Assembly: GCA_033557675.1 (NCBI GenBank)
Contig: JAWQRM010000304.1
Span: forward strand, 1 to 24,427
Reading direction: 5' to 3'
DNA length: 24,427 nt
DNA from: Coptodactyla brooksi
Lineage: Eukaryota; Arthropoda; Insecta; Coleoptera; Scarabaeidae
Made by a program: the position numbers and the translations under genes. This document shows, in pieces, positions 15,946-24,427 of this stretch (the first letter of the stretch is position 1; the number at the start of each line of letters is the position of its first letter). The notes beneath the pieces were generated by a model. That model ran no database searches and was not told the DNA's origin. It saw nothing but the letters and a program-made list of their open reading frames with translations.

Positions 15946-16859
15946 GAAAACAAGATAAGCACAAATAAGTAAAGAGGGATCTTTTAAAGTTAAATGTAAA
16001 TGATAAAATTCTTTATCATCATTGATTTATGCGATACATTATTTTTAATTTTAATTAAAACACTTGATTATGTGCTGATATTATTCTAGACAGAATAGAA
16101 TTACACCCTATATACTTGTAGCTCAATGCAATTAATCTGTGTTCTTTGTCAGTATTTTGATTAACACCTAGAAATGGTTATAATTAAGTAAACATCTAGT
16201 TTACACCTTTTTGCGATAGAGTGCATCGCAGCTTTACTGTCGTACTATTTCTAATACTCATGTCATCATATTAAGCACCATGTCCACTGGCTACACCTCC
16301 GAATAATTTACTAGCCTTGACATATTCTCTGCCTGCGCGGTTACAAGAGGCTAACGTCGTAAATAAGACCACATAATTGAATTCCAACTCAATCATCGTT
16401 ACTGTTAGCAAATTAATTGCTCCAATGCAAGCGCTTTAGTAGACTGGTGCAGTGCTGGGAATATGCTCAAACCAGCTATTCACATGATACTATAAATTAA
16501 GGTCATAGTGTATAAGATATTTTTTATAGAACTTTCAGTGCGGAATAAAATTCAATTTTCAAATTCGCATTTCATATAAAGCGAGTTTTTGGTATTACTC
16601 AAAGTAGTTGGGGAAATAACTAATTTCATCTCTTCTGTTAGTTACTTCATCAGATCACCGAATATTGGGTACGTTTTAAAAGCAAAATTGCAAAACTGTC
16701 CTTTTTCATTTAGTGACAGCTATTTCTGAATTCTTATCACGGGGATTGTAAAATACTCCACTATTTTATTAAATGCATGTGTACGGAACATGTTTATAGG
16801 CTACCAATCATCCTAATATCCAATCATGTATGTAATCAGGTAATAATAAACAACTTAAT
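15946..16859. other. no gene seen
   Basis: AT-rich DNA without recognisable motif; presumed intron. Confidence 0.35.
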
Positions 16860-17637
16860 AATTTTCACACATACCTTAACAACATAACCTCGAATATACA
16901 ATTTACTATAGAAATAGAAAAAGGCAAAAAACTATTTTTTTTTTAGATTTAACCATATCTAATAATAACCATACTTTACAATATGATGGTTTTCGTAAAG
17001 CCACTAATAAACACATAATCATACCGTGTGAGTCCAATCACCCTTTGTCATACAAATTATCTTCCTTCAAATACTTTCTTGACAGATGCTACAATTACCC
17101 ACTTAATATAATAATAAACAAAAAGAGTTGGAGTATATTTATGATTTGACCCATACATACAACTATCCCAAAAAGCTTATCAACAAATTGGATATCAACT
17201 AAAACTAAAACGTGACCCCTTATTTGATAATAATATAAACAGTTCTCAAACACAATCTATATACAGAAAACTTAGTTTCCACAAATCCAATATAAAACTT
17301 AAACGTTTGTTATGCGAATATAACATAAAGCCAGTATTTACTATTAAATCTACTATATACAACAATTTGAATAATTATAAACAACCCATACATTTCCATG
17401 ATAAGAGTGGTGTATATACCATCCCTTGCACGAATTGCAATGGTTTATACGTGGGTCAAACTGGTCGTAAATTAAGGACTAGAATTAAGGAAACAAATCG
17501 TACAAGTTTGCAACAAAGGTCGAATTATGGACCTAACTGAACAATTTTACATAGAAAAACACAAATCGAATCCTGATATTCATCTCTTAAATGACCAGAT
17601 GAATTTTCCTGAAAAACATCTTTTTGCATATGTGTGA
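16860..17637 (+). pseudogene. PLE family D reverse transcriptase C-terminus and GIY-YIG endonuclease
   Basis: It starts in the post-YVDD RT block (NIQFTIEIEKGKK...), frameshifts through HTLQYD-like and KPTN-like, IIPCESNHPLSYKLSSFKYF and LDRCYNYPL, then DIKLKRDPLFDNNINSSQTQ and KLSFHKSNIKLKRLL. The open part 17307-17540 has the endonuclease KSGVYTIPCTNCNGLYVGQT then GRKLRTRIKE, with GVY/YVG strands, CxxC and the Arg helix. About 40 residues are missing after RIKE; then DLTEQFYIEKHKSNPDIHLL supplies the C-terminal Glu helix, and the frame ends near 17637. It is one of the less decayed PLEs here and is followed in sense by its terminal repeat with TATA and ribozyme. Confidence 0.87.
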
Positions 17638-17660
17638 CGTTTGCGCTTCGACCGTATTCT

Positions 17661-17667
17661 TATATAA
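17661..17667 (+). promoter_or_regulatory. TATA box in PLE D terminal repeat
   Basis: TATATAA lies 24 nt after the endonuclease end and 143 nt before the hammerhead core. By analogy to family A it may be the pLTR promoter. Inferred. Confidence 0.4.
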
Positions 17668-17800
17668 CCAGTTGCTTAGCCAGTATTTTCACATTACTTT
17701 TTAAATTTTGTGTTGTAAAGTTTGTTATTGTTCATATTTTAACGTGTATTGTAAGTTTTCTTTTCTTTTCTTTTTGTAGGCGTGGCGTTAATTTTAATTG

Positions 17801-17844
17801 ATTGTAGAGCTGATGATGTGAATTAAGTTCACGAAACGTCCAAT
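17801..17844 (+). ncRNA. hammerhead ribozyme, PLE D
   Basis: CTGATGA (17810-17816), extra T, stem II GTGAA/TTCAC (17818-17832, loop TTAAG), GAAA (17833-17836), then C-G-T-C so that stem III is only the palindrome ACGT (17836-17839), with H17 C at 17840 (GTC). Stem I: CAAT (17841-17844) can pair with ATTG (17801-17804), leaving a bulge. Core fully canonical. With no loop in stem III it can only close between two RNA strands, so a dimeric form is expected. Confidence 0.82.
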
Positions 17845-18314
17845 ACATTATAGAATACGTAAGTAAAGAGGCATTTTTATTATTTAATATACTTAACTTG
17901 CAAGATGACCACACCTAACTTTACCAATCATCCCTTCTGTCATCAGACATAATATAGAGATATATACAGAAATTCATGTAAAAACGTTTTCAAACGTTTT
18001 CGTTTCGTTTTTGGTAATATTACGAAATCAATAAAATGGTAAAATTTTATAGCAACCTATGCCAGTAAAAGCCAGTTGCCGAAACCCAAAAGCTAAAGTA
18101 AATCTAATACACAAATCCAGGGTTTCTAAAGTTAATTGATTAAATTAGCCCAAAAGTTATACATATATGCTAATCCGGCAGATTATTTAAAGACATCAAA
18201 ATTGGCGGAGGTGCCGGAAACACCTGAACCTCCACCCGAAACCCAGCCACAAACTCTAGACCTTCACCCTTGGAGACTGTCAACACCTGAATCGCACAGA
18301 ATACACCGGGCCGG
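17845..18314. other. no gene seen
   Basis: Includes the PLE D tail, a cluster of AACGTTTTC words (17977-18010) and an unrecognised 62-codon frame (18136-18324), proline-rich in the middle, without any domain. Confidence 0.35.
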
Positions 18315-18352
18315 CCCACTATAAGTGGGTGGGGTGGATCCTATAAAAGGAT
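18315..18352 (+). promoter_or_regulatory. two small hairpins around TATA words
   Basis: CCCACT-ATA-AGTGGG (18315-18329) and ATCCT-ATAAA-AGGAT (18338-18352) stand 8 bp apart in a locally GC-rich patch. CTATAAAAGG (18341-18350) is a good TATA box. No initiator, ORF or LTR end confirms a promoter. Confidence 0.4.
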
Positions 18353-18504
18353 GTAAAACAATGAGTGCCACGTAATTGTACTGGTGTATTCTGTACTCAT
18401 AGTCTACCTGAAATTCGCGACAAATACGAAACGCATTGATGAAAACAATGAATCCTTTCTCCAAGGAAACCACAACAATATGTATTACTGAATCGAAATT
18501 TAGT

Positions 18505-18528
18505 GAGTCGAATCTAGTAATTCGACTC
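18505..18528. repeat. 9-bp hairpin
   Basis: GAGTCGAAT and ATTCGACTC are perfectly complementary around CTAGTA. Confidence 0.75.
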
Positions 18529-19949
18529 GTTAACAGATGACGCGCCCGGTACGATTTTAACATGAAGCAAATAAAATTGTCGAAGTTCGTTTCAAATTAG
18601 TATAGGGTAAATTAGTATAAGGCACCATTACGGGCCTGCTATTAAGTGTAAACAAAGCAACAAGAAATCGTTTTGGATGCAAATCATTTCTCTTACTCCC
18701 GCAGCCAACGAGTATGTGAGTATAGCAAATTTACTAATATGGATGAACTTCGTTCTTGTAATTACCGTGACGGAAATGCAGCTAGGAGCTTCAAAATGAA
18801 AACAAACAAACGTGTGGTTATGCTAAACGAGTAAAATCTAAAATATTCAATATACAAGAGGAAAATAGAATCTTAATATCTTACAATCAGGTAAGTAAAC
18901 AAAAATATAAAGTCTAGTTAACAAATCAAAAGAAAAATCAACTCAGATCACAGATAATAAACTTGTGGTTCTATCGGTTCTCTTCCAAACTCCACGTACA
19001 GTTACAGTTGTTTTTGACTATAACGGTCAAGTCCCTCACGCAGGCAATCTCGATCCCAACGTCAGCTACCGTTTCTGTGAACTTCCTTTTCCGTACGAGA
19101 AAAATCTCGTCCCTTCGTAGACGATAGTTGTACGACCTTACGTACAAAATTGGTGGTGCAAAGCGCAGCACGCCCCCGCAGGTAATAACGAGGATACGAA
19201 ATGACAACACACAACACACAATGACACACAAATGACGCGCAGTCAAGATGGAGGTGGCAAAAACACACAGCACACCTTCATGTACAAGTTGGTGGTGGTA
19301 AAACAACCTAAGGAAGAAACACAGAAAAATGACCACTTAGCAGGAAAATACACATACACCTTCAGGTCTAAAACGGTCAAACGTAGAAGATTTCTCCAGA
19401 TTAATCCGATGCAAGTCGAAAGGACATCGCAAAACTCCAAACTAAAACTACCAGCCAAACCGTCCAAAACTCGAGGTAGTACAACTGATTATCTGCAACA
19501 AGCGTTAACAACCACCCTTTCTCTAGGCTTCGCAAAATTCAGAATGCACTGCCCCTCGGAAGAGAAAATTCAACAATGTAGCTGACACTCGTTCTCTTAC
19601 GTGTTCAATGTGGAAACGTCAGCCTCCGAGGAAAGGAAAACTGCTTTTATAGAAGAAAAACAGGAAATGGATATTGCCAACCCAAGACTACACTGGAGAA
19701 CAACAAATCCCAACAGAAGAAACAAATACAAACGACAACCAAAAGAAGATCAAACAATAGGTAACAAAATTCACTTTAAACGAGATAAATTACCGCTTAA
19801 ATTACATTCTAAACAATGGAAATAAATCCCTTGATAATGACATGACAGCGCCACCTACAAGACCGTAACGCAAACCTGAAAAGTGGAACCCACCTTACCG
19901 ACATTGAAAGTAGTACGAAAAACAGCCACCAAGACGCTGTTCAAACAGT
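18529..19949. other. no recognisable gene; locally less AT-rich
   Basis: 18960-19620 is visibly richer in G and C than its surroundings and carries overlapping open frames on both strands (minus 18971-19336, 121 codons; plus 19232-19585, 117 codons). Neither shows a domain, and they overlap at 19232-19336. Lys/Arg/Asn-rich frame 19601-19825 is also unrecognised. The end may be the upstream part of PLE E. Confidence 0.35.
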
Positions 19950-20078
19950 TTACGAAAACAAACCGTTACAAAAGTAAGATTTAAAGAGTATTTAGCCCAG
20001 CTTAAACATAACAGACTCAATAAGTCTAACGAAGCGTTTCATGTAGCTATGATGGCCTTTGATGTGGCGAAAAGCCTA
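19950..20078 (+). pseudogene. PLE family E GIY-YIG endonuclease fragment
   Basis: RFKEYLAQLKHNRLNKSNEA then FHVAM (from about 19977) matches the Arg-helix of PLE endonucleases (VRYKEHLAHFRYNRPEKSSVAVHM in A2). The GIY and YIG strands upstream and the Glu helix downstream are not recognisable. A terminal repeat remnant follows. Confidence 0.65.
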
Positions 20079-20180
20079 TAAATGCTTACACACTTCATCA
20101 GATTAGTCAGTCCACAACATGTAATTAATTAATAAAGTCAAATAATGCCACTACTCCATAAAGACCCTAAAATAAATGCT

Positions 20181-20216
20181 TGACGTAGGTTGAAGAAACA
20201 TGCGTTGAACAGTTGT
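20181..20216 (+). ncRNA. decayed hammerhead, PLE E
   Basis: CTTGACG followed by AGGTT, then GAAAC (20195-20199), ATGC, GTT, GAA keeps the spacing of the family A motif, but stem II is deleted and the core is altered. Called only from the resemblance and from following the endonuclease fragment. Confidence 0.35.
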
Positions 20217-20297
20217 TTTACTAAGCCAAAGGTTCCAAATCCACAAGATCAGTTAATAAGTAACAAATTATTTAAATATAATTAGGTACGTTAAATG

Positions 20298-20377
20298 GTA
20301 TATAACTTAGTGTTGCTCACTTAATCAGTTATTCCCCCGACGAGGACTTATTAAATATGTCAGAAGAAGCGTTGATG
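20298..20377 (+). repeat. second PLE E terminal repeat remnant with TATA and dead hammerhead
   Basis: TATATAA (20300-20306) is followed 31 nt later by CCGACGA (U4 changed to C), GGACTTA...TATGTC as a stem II remnant, AGAAGAA in place of GAAA, and GCGTTGATGA. The order TATA, spacer, ribozyme equals that at 5109-5187. Confidence 0.45.
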
Positions 20378-20399
20378 ATTAAGTTGTGTAGAGTTGAGA

Positions 20400-20989
20400 A
20401 TTAATATAACCATTTGAAATATTGAGGAATACGGTCCTGTTATACAAGCAAGGGTATGTGTAGAACGTATTTCCAACGCAAATCTCAAAGTAGGGCGTGT
20501 GGAGCGAATTGTATTATACAAAGTACTGGGTAAGCGTAAAATAAGGTTAATAGTGACAGACTATGGAGGCAGGAGGAGGTACAATAGAAGAGCAGTTTTT
20601 GTGTAAACAGAGCACGCGCTGTTGAATATTGAGCCACCGTGAAGGTGATCCAGGCATCGGTGTTTGCTCCGGCACGGTACCGAAATCGAAATTGTAAACA
20701 CAGGATAGGGTCGTATTAAGGTGTTATATCGATATGAAAATAATAAAGTGGAAGAAAGTTTTTGTTAAAGGGGTAGATTAGCTGCACGGGGATGTGAACT
20801 GTGAATCGTATCAAAAATTTTAATTTAATGAAGCGAGGAAGATCAGAAGAAAACTGCGTCAATAAATCTGCGTAAATTAATAATATATAAGATATATTAT
20901 TAATTTATAATGAATCACTGAAGTTGAACGAATTAAATACTGAAGAAATGAAATACTAAGGAAACCCTTAGTTGCCTCCCATTGGTCAC
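20400..20989. other. no gene seen; one AT hairpin
   Basis: Contains a perfect 16-bp stem with 3-nt loop at 20873-20907 (TAAATTAATAATATAT, AAG, complement). Otherwise no motif; presumed intron. Confidence 0.4.
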
Positions 20990-21071
20990 GCAAAGAAAAT
21001 TAAGAAACAATCAAGCGTCGCCTCTTCAAGTATATGTAATCATAAGTCAGTTTCTTGTTAGTCTTTCATCG

Positions 21072-21112
21072 CTCCTGATGATGTTAGCTTGGTTAGTGAA
21101 ACATGTGTTGAG
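21072..21112 (+). ncRNA. hammerhead ribozyme, PLE F
   Basis: Stem I CTC (21072-21074) pairs with GAG (21110-21112). Core CTGATGA (21075-21081), extra T, stem II GTTAGC/GTTAGT (21083-21097, loop TTG, three G-U pairs), GAAA, stem III ACA/TGT (21101-21108), H17 U at 21109 (GUU). All core bases are canonical; stem II relies on wobble pairs, which look like paired drift that kept the helix. Confidence 0.74.
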
Positions 21113-21274
21113 CATTCATTTTCCAATTTTGATGTAGTGGTAACATTTGTTATAACTTTGTTATTAAGACAAAGGTTAAAGTTTAGCATTAGAATGCATA
21201 TACGCGCAAGTTCTTCGTTTCGTATATTCGGTTCAGGTAGGATAGTTCGAATAATTGATGATTTTGATTTTTAA

Positions 21275-21720
21275 TAAAATGGGCAAGAAATTGCTTTTTC
21301 AGTTCAATGATACATTAAAAACATTGTTAGAGAATTTCAATGATAAAATCAACATGTTGGAAGAAAGTAATATATACGATATAACTTGTAGTGATTGTGA
21401 TAAAAATAAGTTGAAAAGTTAAAAAAAACAAGTTCACAACATGTTGGACAAACCGAAGGTCTGTAGAAGCAAGATTTAAAGAGCACATGGCTCACCAAAA
21501 GTACGGTCGTATGGAAAAATCTAGTATAACCAAACGTACTTTTAATAGTAACCATACTACGTAGGTAAACTACTTAGAAACGTATCCAACAGTATATTAT
21601 TGGATGCATTTGAAGGTTTAGAAATTATCAAATGTAAGAGTAGACTTAATTGAAGCAGAGGGCCAATACCATTCATCCCTTTGAGTAGCTTATTACATTA
21701 GATAAAGTTGAATACAGAAT
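21275..21720 (+). pseudogene. PLE family F GIY-YIG endonuclease remnant
   Basis: FNDTLKTLLENFNDKINMLE then ESNIYDITCSDCDK (NIY for GIY, CxxC kept), a frameshift, SVEARFKEHMAHQKYGRMEK and SSITKRTFNSNHT, another shift, and LLDAFEGLEIIKCKSRLN with the Glu helix. Domain order is complete but frames are broken at least three times. It lies 160 bp downstream of the family F hammerhead, so here the ribozyme-bearing repeat is on the 5' side with the RT deleted. Confidence 0.82.
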
Positions 21721-22531
21721 AGTAGCGAAGGATAAAAGGATAGAAAATCCGGCTTTTATACTGGAAATCGGGGCGGGAGTAGTTGCGTGGGGGAGGTAAT
21801 TATTGTAGAATATACCAGATTACTTAAAAATGCATAAAACAGATTTTTTGATACATTTGAAAGTGAAAATCTTGATTAGATTCTAAAGCAAAAGTTAGAA
21901 GATTAGAAATCATAATACCGTTGAGCCCCCTATATAACTTATTAGGAAATAAGGATAACTAACGGAATGCATACGGGACGCATTGGGTTAGAAAAATCAC
22001 GCCAGAAACAAACAATGCACTTTATTGGTCTCTATTGGCTGCGTTAGACAGTCAACATCTGATTGCCATCTTTTAGTATAAAAATGGAACGTAGAGCAGT
22101 CGGCGAAACGTACGTCAAGCAAATAAACCCTTCGGTTTTTGTGTAGTGATGGTATTGTCTTTTCAGATCCGTAATTGAATTAGGTACCGAGAAACCGAAG
22201 GGTGCGCAGAAAACGAAAGAGCACAACGATGTGAAGTTTTAACGAAGCAAACATTCAACGATGACAATAATTGAAAGTGAGGTAAAAGTGAAACAAACTG
22301 TTCCTATAGTTTACCAAATATCAATATGACTTGTATTATTTATATAATAATTTTGACAGTAGATAGGGATAATTTCTTTTAGCATGGATTAATTTTGTGA
22401 TCTCTAATTATAGTATTAATAATCATACTACATAATAACACTACAGTTAATACATAATAACTGTGTGGTATTATATAGTTATTATCTCACTTTCAAGTAT
22501 TAATATATTAATAACGCCAGTAACGTGCACC
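21721..22531. other. no gene seen; inverted repeat 22128-22202
   Basis: CCCTTCGGTTT (22128-22138) and AAACCGAAGGG (22192-22202) are perfectly complementary over a 53-nt gap. Just upstream, GAAACGTACGTC (22105-22116) resembles the 3' half of a hammerhead with palindromic ACGTACGT. 22410-22485 is rich in repeated ACATAATAAC-like words. Likely more PLE terminal debris. Confidence 0.4.
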
Positions 22532-22578
22532 AACGTTTCGTGCGCTTTGTAAATGACATTCACAAAGTACAATATCAG
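22532..22578 (-). ncRNA. hammerhead-like motif with altered core (low confidence)
   Basis: The minus strand reads CTGATAT (G8 and A9 changed), a long stem II pairing 9 of 10 positions (TGTACTTTGT against ACAAAGCGCA), GAAAC, GTT. No stem I. It could be a decayed family D-type ribozyme or chance; no PLE protein was found beside it. Confidence 0.25.
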
Positions 22579-23704
22579 TAAGAAGCCCAACTAGCCCAGA
22601 ATATACCACAATATGCCATATCGTCGGCACTTAAAACTGAAATAAAGCGTAAAACTGAATAGTTATATTCATTCGACAAGTTTCCTGATAGCTCTTTATA
22701 ATGATCCAAGTTGTAATATTTAACTTTAGTCCAATATTTAGTTAATAGTGGTTTTGATTGCTTTCTCAAAGCAGAAATTATTTTAAAGTATCGTACGCGT
22801 TTGTCATATTATGTCAGTATAGTGGTAGCTGTATTCAACTACTTACAATCAATTTCATCAATTTGCTTATGTTAAATTTGAGAAGTTGCTCGCAATTATA
22901 AGTTTTCACTTTAACAGGACACTTGATGCAATCTGCACTACTCTTCATCGGAACTGGGTAGTCGGAACTTTTGTAATAATACCATCGATATTACTCCGAG
23001 GAGTTCAGTTGGAATGCACCCAAAATTAAAAGGTACCCCGTCACGCTTAGTAGATCAGATGAGGCAAACACGAAAAGAATTAATTTCAGGTGATGAAATT
23101 CTTCTTAATGGCAGCTATTAGACGTTCATTAGTAGATCTCTGCAGACCTGCTAACCGCCTTTGAATCCTTTAATTATCAGTCTCCATAATTTCCCTTTCA
23201 ATTAAAAGCAGAACTGACGTAATGATTAAAAGATGCTAGAAGTACAGGCTGGAATTGAAAAGGCAAGTCTTTCCCGCTTGTACCTAATTTGTGTTTTACT
23301 TTGAGAAGAGATATAAACGGAATAATTCATGCGGAACGCTACAACCTTGTCAATTAGTCTACGTAACCTTCAAAATAAAATAAATTATACTGTAAACAAG
23401 TTGTAGTATATTTATTAACATATTACTAGATGGTTTGCGAGTCCCAGAAGCATTAAAGGCAGTCAGTCGCATTCAAAATAACCTTACTAGCATAATAAAT
23501 AATAAGAGATGTCGTCAAGAGTTATAAATAGGGTAGGAATACACGAGATATAAGATGTGTAATAATATTACGCATTTATGCATTTATATACTTTATTATT
23601 TTTATAATGTTATTACGCAAGATATTAGTACGTAATATATATATATACACATATATACACAGTACGAAAAAAATTGTGTTTATTAAAAAACACATTACCT
23701 CAAT
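22579..23704. other. no gene seen
   Basis: AT-rich DNA, probably intron, with a short alternating TA/CA run at 23634-23662. The 64-codon minus frame 22575-22769 shows no domain. Confidence 0.35.
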
Positions 23705-24080
23705 ATACTTTCTAGCACGATGAACCAATGTATGCATAGATTTTTATATGTCATCCTTAGGTAGTACCTGCGTGACAGCTGCTTGAATGGCTGAAATGTC
23801 ATCATAAAATTATCCTTTCATCGCAATTTTCAGTTTAGGGAAAAGAAAATAGTAATACGGTGATATATCAGGCGAATATGGTCGATGGTCAATGACACAG
23901 ATATTTTTTTAGTCAAAAATTCACGATTTTTTAACGTCTTATGTGCTGGTGCATTATCATGCAATAAAAAGGCTATTTTCTTCCTGGATATTTAAGCCTA
24001 ATACGTACAATTCTTGACCACAAACGATGTAAAACTGCTAAATGATATACTCAATTGACAGGCTTACCGCATCGAGCAAT
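23705..24080 (-). pseudogene. mariner transposase C-terminal fragment (M3)
   Basis: The minus strand gives LLHDNAPAHKTLKNREFLTK (second catalytic Asp), then in another frame DHRPYSPDISPYYYFLF, where the third catalytic Asp has become Tyr, then PKLKIAMKG and DDISAIQAAVTQVLPKDDI ending in HTLVHRARKYIE. It is the same mariner family as M2 (4474-6153). The N-terminal half is absent; at 24138 a piece of that half appears on the opposite strand. Confidence 0.83.
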
Positions 24081-24137
24081 TTATTATCGTTTTGGTGAAG
24101 TGGTAACCAGTGACAAAGCCAAAGGTTCCATATCCAC

Positions 24138-24177
24138 AATTCAGAGAAACTGTTCGTCAAATTTTGACTCAAAATTT
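24138..24177 (+). pseudogene. short mariner N-terminal fragment, inverted relative to M3
   Basis: The plus strand carries AGAGAAACTGTTCGTC then AAATTTTGACTCAAAATTTT, matching M2 at 4709-4749 (the region coding RESFHQILTQHL). Too short to be sure alone, but it adjoins M3 of the same family. Confidence 0.55.
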
Positions 24178-24190
24178 TATTTTATTATAT

Positions 24191-24427
24191 ATAATATAAT
24201 ATTATATTATACTGTATTGTATTGTATAGTATTGTGTTGCGTTGCGTTGCGTTGCGTTGCGTTGCATTACATTGCGTTGCGTTGCATTGCGTTGCGTTGC
24301 GTTGCGTTGCGTTGCGTTGCGTTGCGTTGCGTTGCTTTGCGTTGCGTTGCGTTGCGTTGCGTTGCGTTGCGTTGCGTTGCGTTGCGTTGCGTTGCGTTGC
24401 GTTGCGTTGCGTTGCGTTGCGTTGCGT
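24191..24427 (+). repeat. pentanucleotide array with composition gradient, open at window end
   Basis: From 24236 to 24425 there are 38 consecutive 5-bp units; 34 are GTTGC, and the variants are ATTAC (24266), ATTGC (24271 and 24286) and TTTGC (24336). The 5-bp register continues leftwards without a break: ATTGT/ATAGT/ACTGT (24211-24235), ATTAT twice (24201-24210), ATAAT twice (24191-24200). The array runs out of the window. Confidence 0.95.

Noticed and set aside
18971..19336. 121-codon minus-strand ORF
   Set aside because: No domain recognised; overlapped by an equally long open frame on the other strand, as expected from a stretch poor in stop codons.
20046..20076. CTATGATGGCC...GGCGAAAAGCC, resembling the family B hammerhead
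   Set aside because: The core is wrong, and it lies within or just after the PLE E endonuclease fragment; no cleavage triplet is in place.
22059..22116. CTGATTGCC...GGCGAAAC-GTAC-GTC as a hammerhead with long stem II loop
   Set aside because: The core lacks the NGA bases and stem II would be 3 bp around a 35-nt loop. Kept only as possible PLE debris.
1..24427. CRISPR arrays, bacterial operons, rRNA genes
   Set aside because: No regularly spaced direct repeats, no ribosome-binding-site-led gene clusters, no rRNA-like sequence; the window is eukaryotic.
24236..24427. Telomere repeat
   Set aside because: The usual insect telomere unit is TTAGG; GTTGC is different, and the gradient at its edge fits an internal microsatellite. 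The window end could still be a scaffold edge.
1..24427. Endogenous virus sequences
   Set aside because: All recognisable polymerase remnants are PLE or LINE reverse transcriptases; no capsid, envelope or RNA-virus polymerase motifs were seen.

Overview
This looks like a piece of an AT-rich arthropod, most likely insect, nuclear genome. It holds one recognisable host exon, very many decayed selfish elements, no operons and no long intact ORFs. Mariner-family transposons, Penelope-like retroelements (PLEs) and an arthropod-type metabotropic glutamate receptor exon support this; the order of insect cannot be fixed from the sequence (ants or other Hymenoptera would fit, as a guess).

Host gene. 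The only convincing host coding sequence is one exon at 10153-10702 (+), with splice acceptor and donor. It encodes the start of the ligand-binding domain of a class C GPCR closest in character to the insect mGluR paralogue mangetout (mtt/DmXR). The glutamate gamma-carboxylate-binding Arg is replaced by Ala. Everything downstream (more than 13.7 kb), and probably much of what lies upstream, would then be intron filled with transposable elements.

Layout. 1-4232: tandem minus-strand PLE copies of one family (A) with pLTRs at 1-285 and 3562-3820; a deleted mariner (288-1031, TA duplication) sits in the first copy and a second PLE family (B, 1714-3474) sits in its reverse transcriptase. 4474-6153: a broken mariner split by another family A PLE (4846-5541). 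6669-7740: two PLE copies of family C placed head to head. 8083-9120 (-): a broken Tc1/mariner-superfamily transposase. 10153-10702: mGluR-like exon. 11578-12472: hairpin plus a decayed copy of an arthropod multicopy ORF family. 13161-13768: tRNA-like piece and LINE reverse transcriptase fragment. 14879-15039: foldback element. 15541-15945: possible solo LTR. 16860-17844: PLE family D with a well-preserved ribozyme. 19950-21720: PLE families E and F. 23705-24177: mariner fragments in opposite orientations. 24191-24427: a pentanucleotide array running off the window.

Main theme. Nearly every PLE terminal repeat carries a small type I hammerhead ribozyme motif (CUGANGA, stem II, GAAA, very short often palindromic stem III, NUH cleavage site, stem I). 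I find six with intact core and at least six decayed ones, on both strands, in at least five PLE families; several lie just downstream of a TATA box. PLE hammerheads are known as a class. The density here, the promoter-plus-ribozyme layout, the inverted ribozyme pair, and a recurrent extra nucleotide before stem II are worth a second look.
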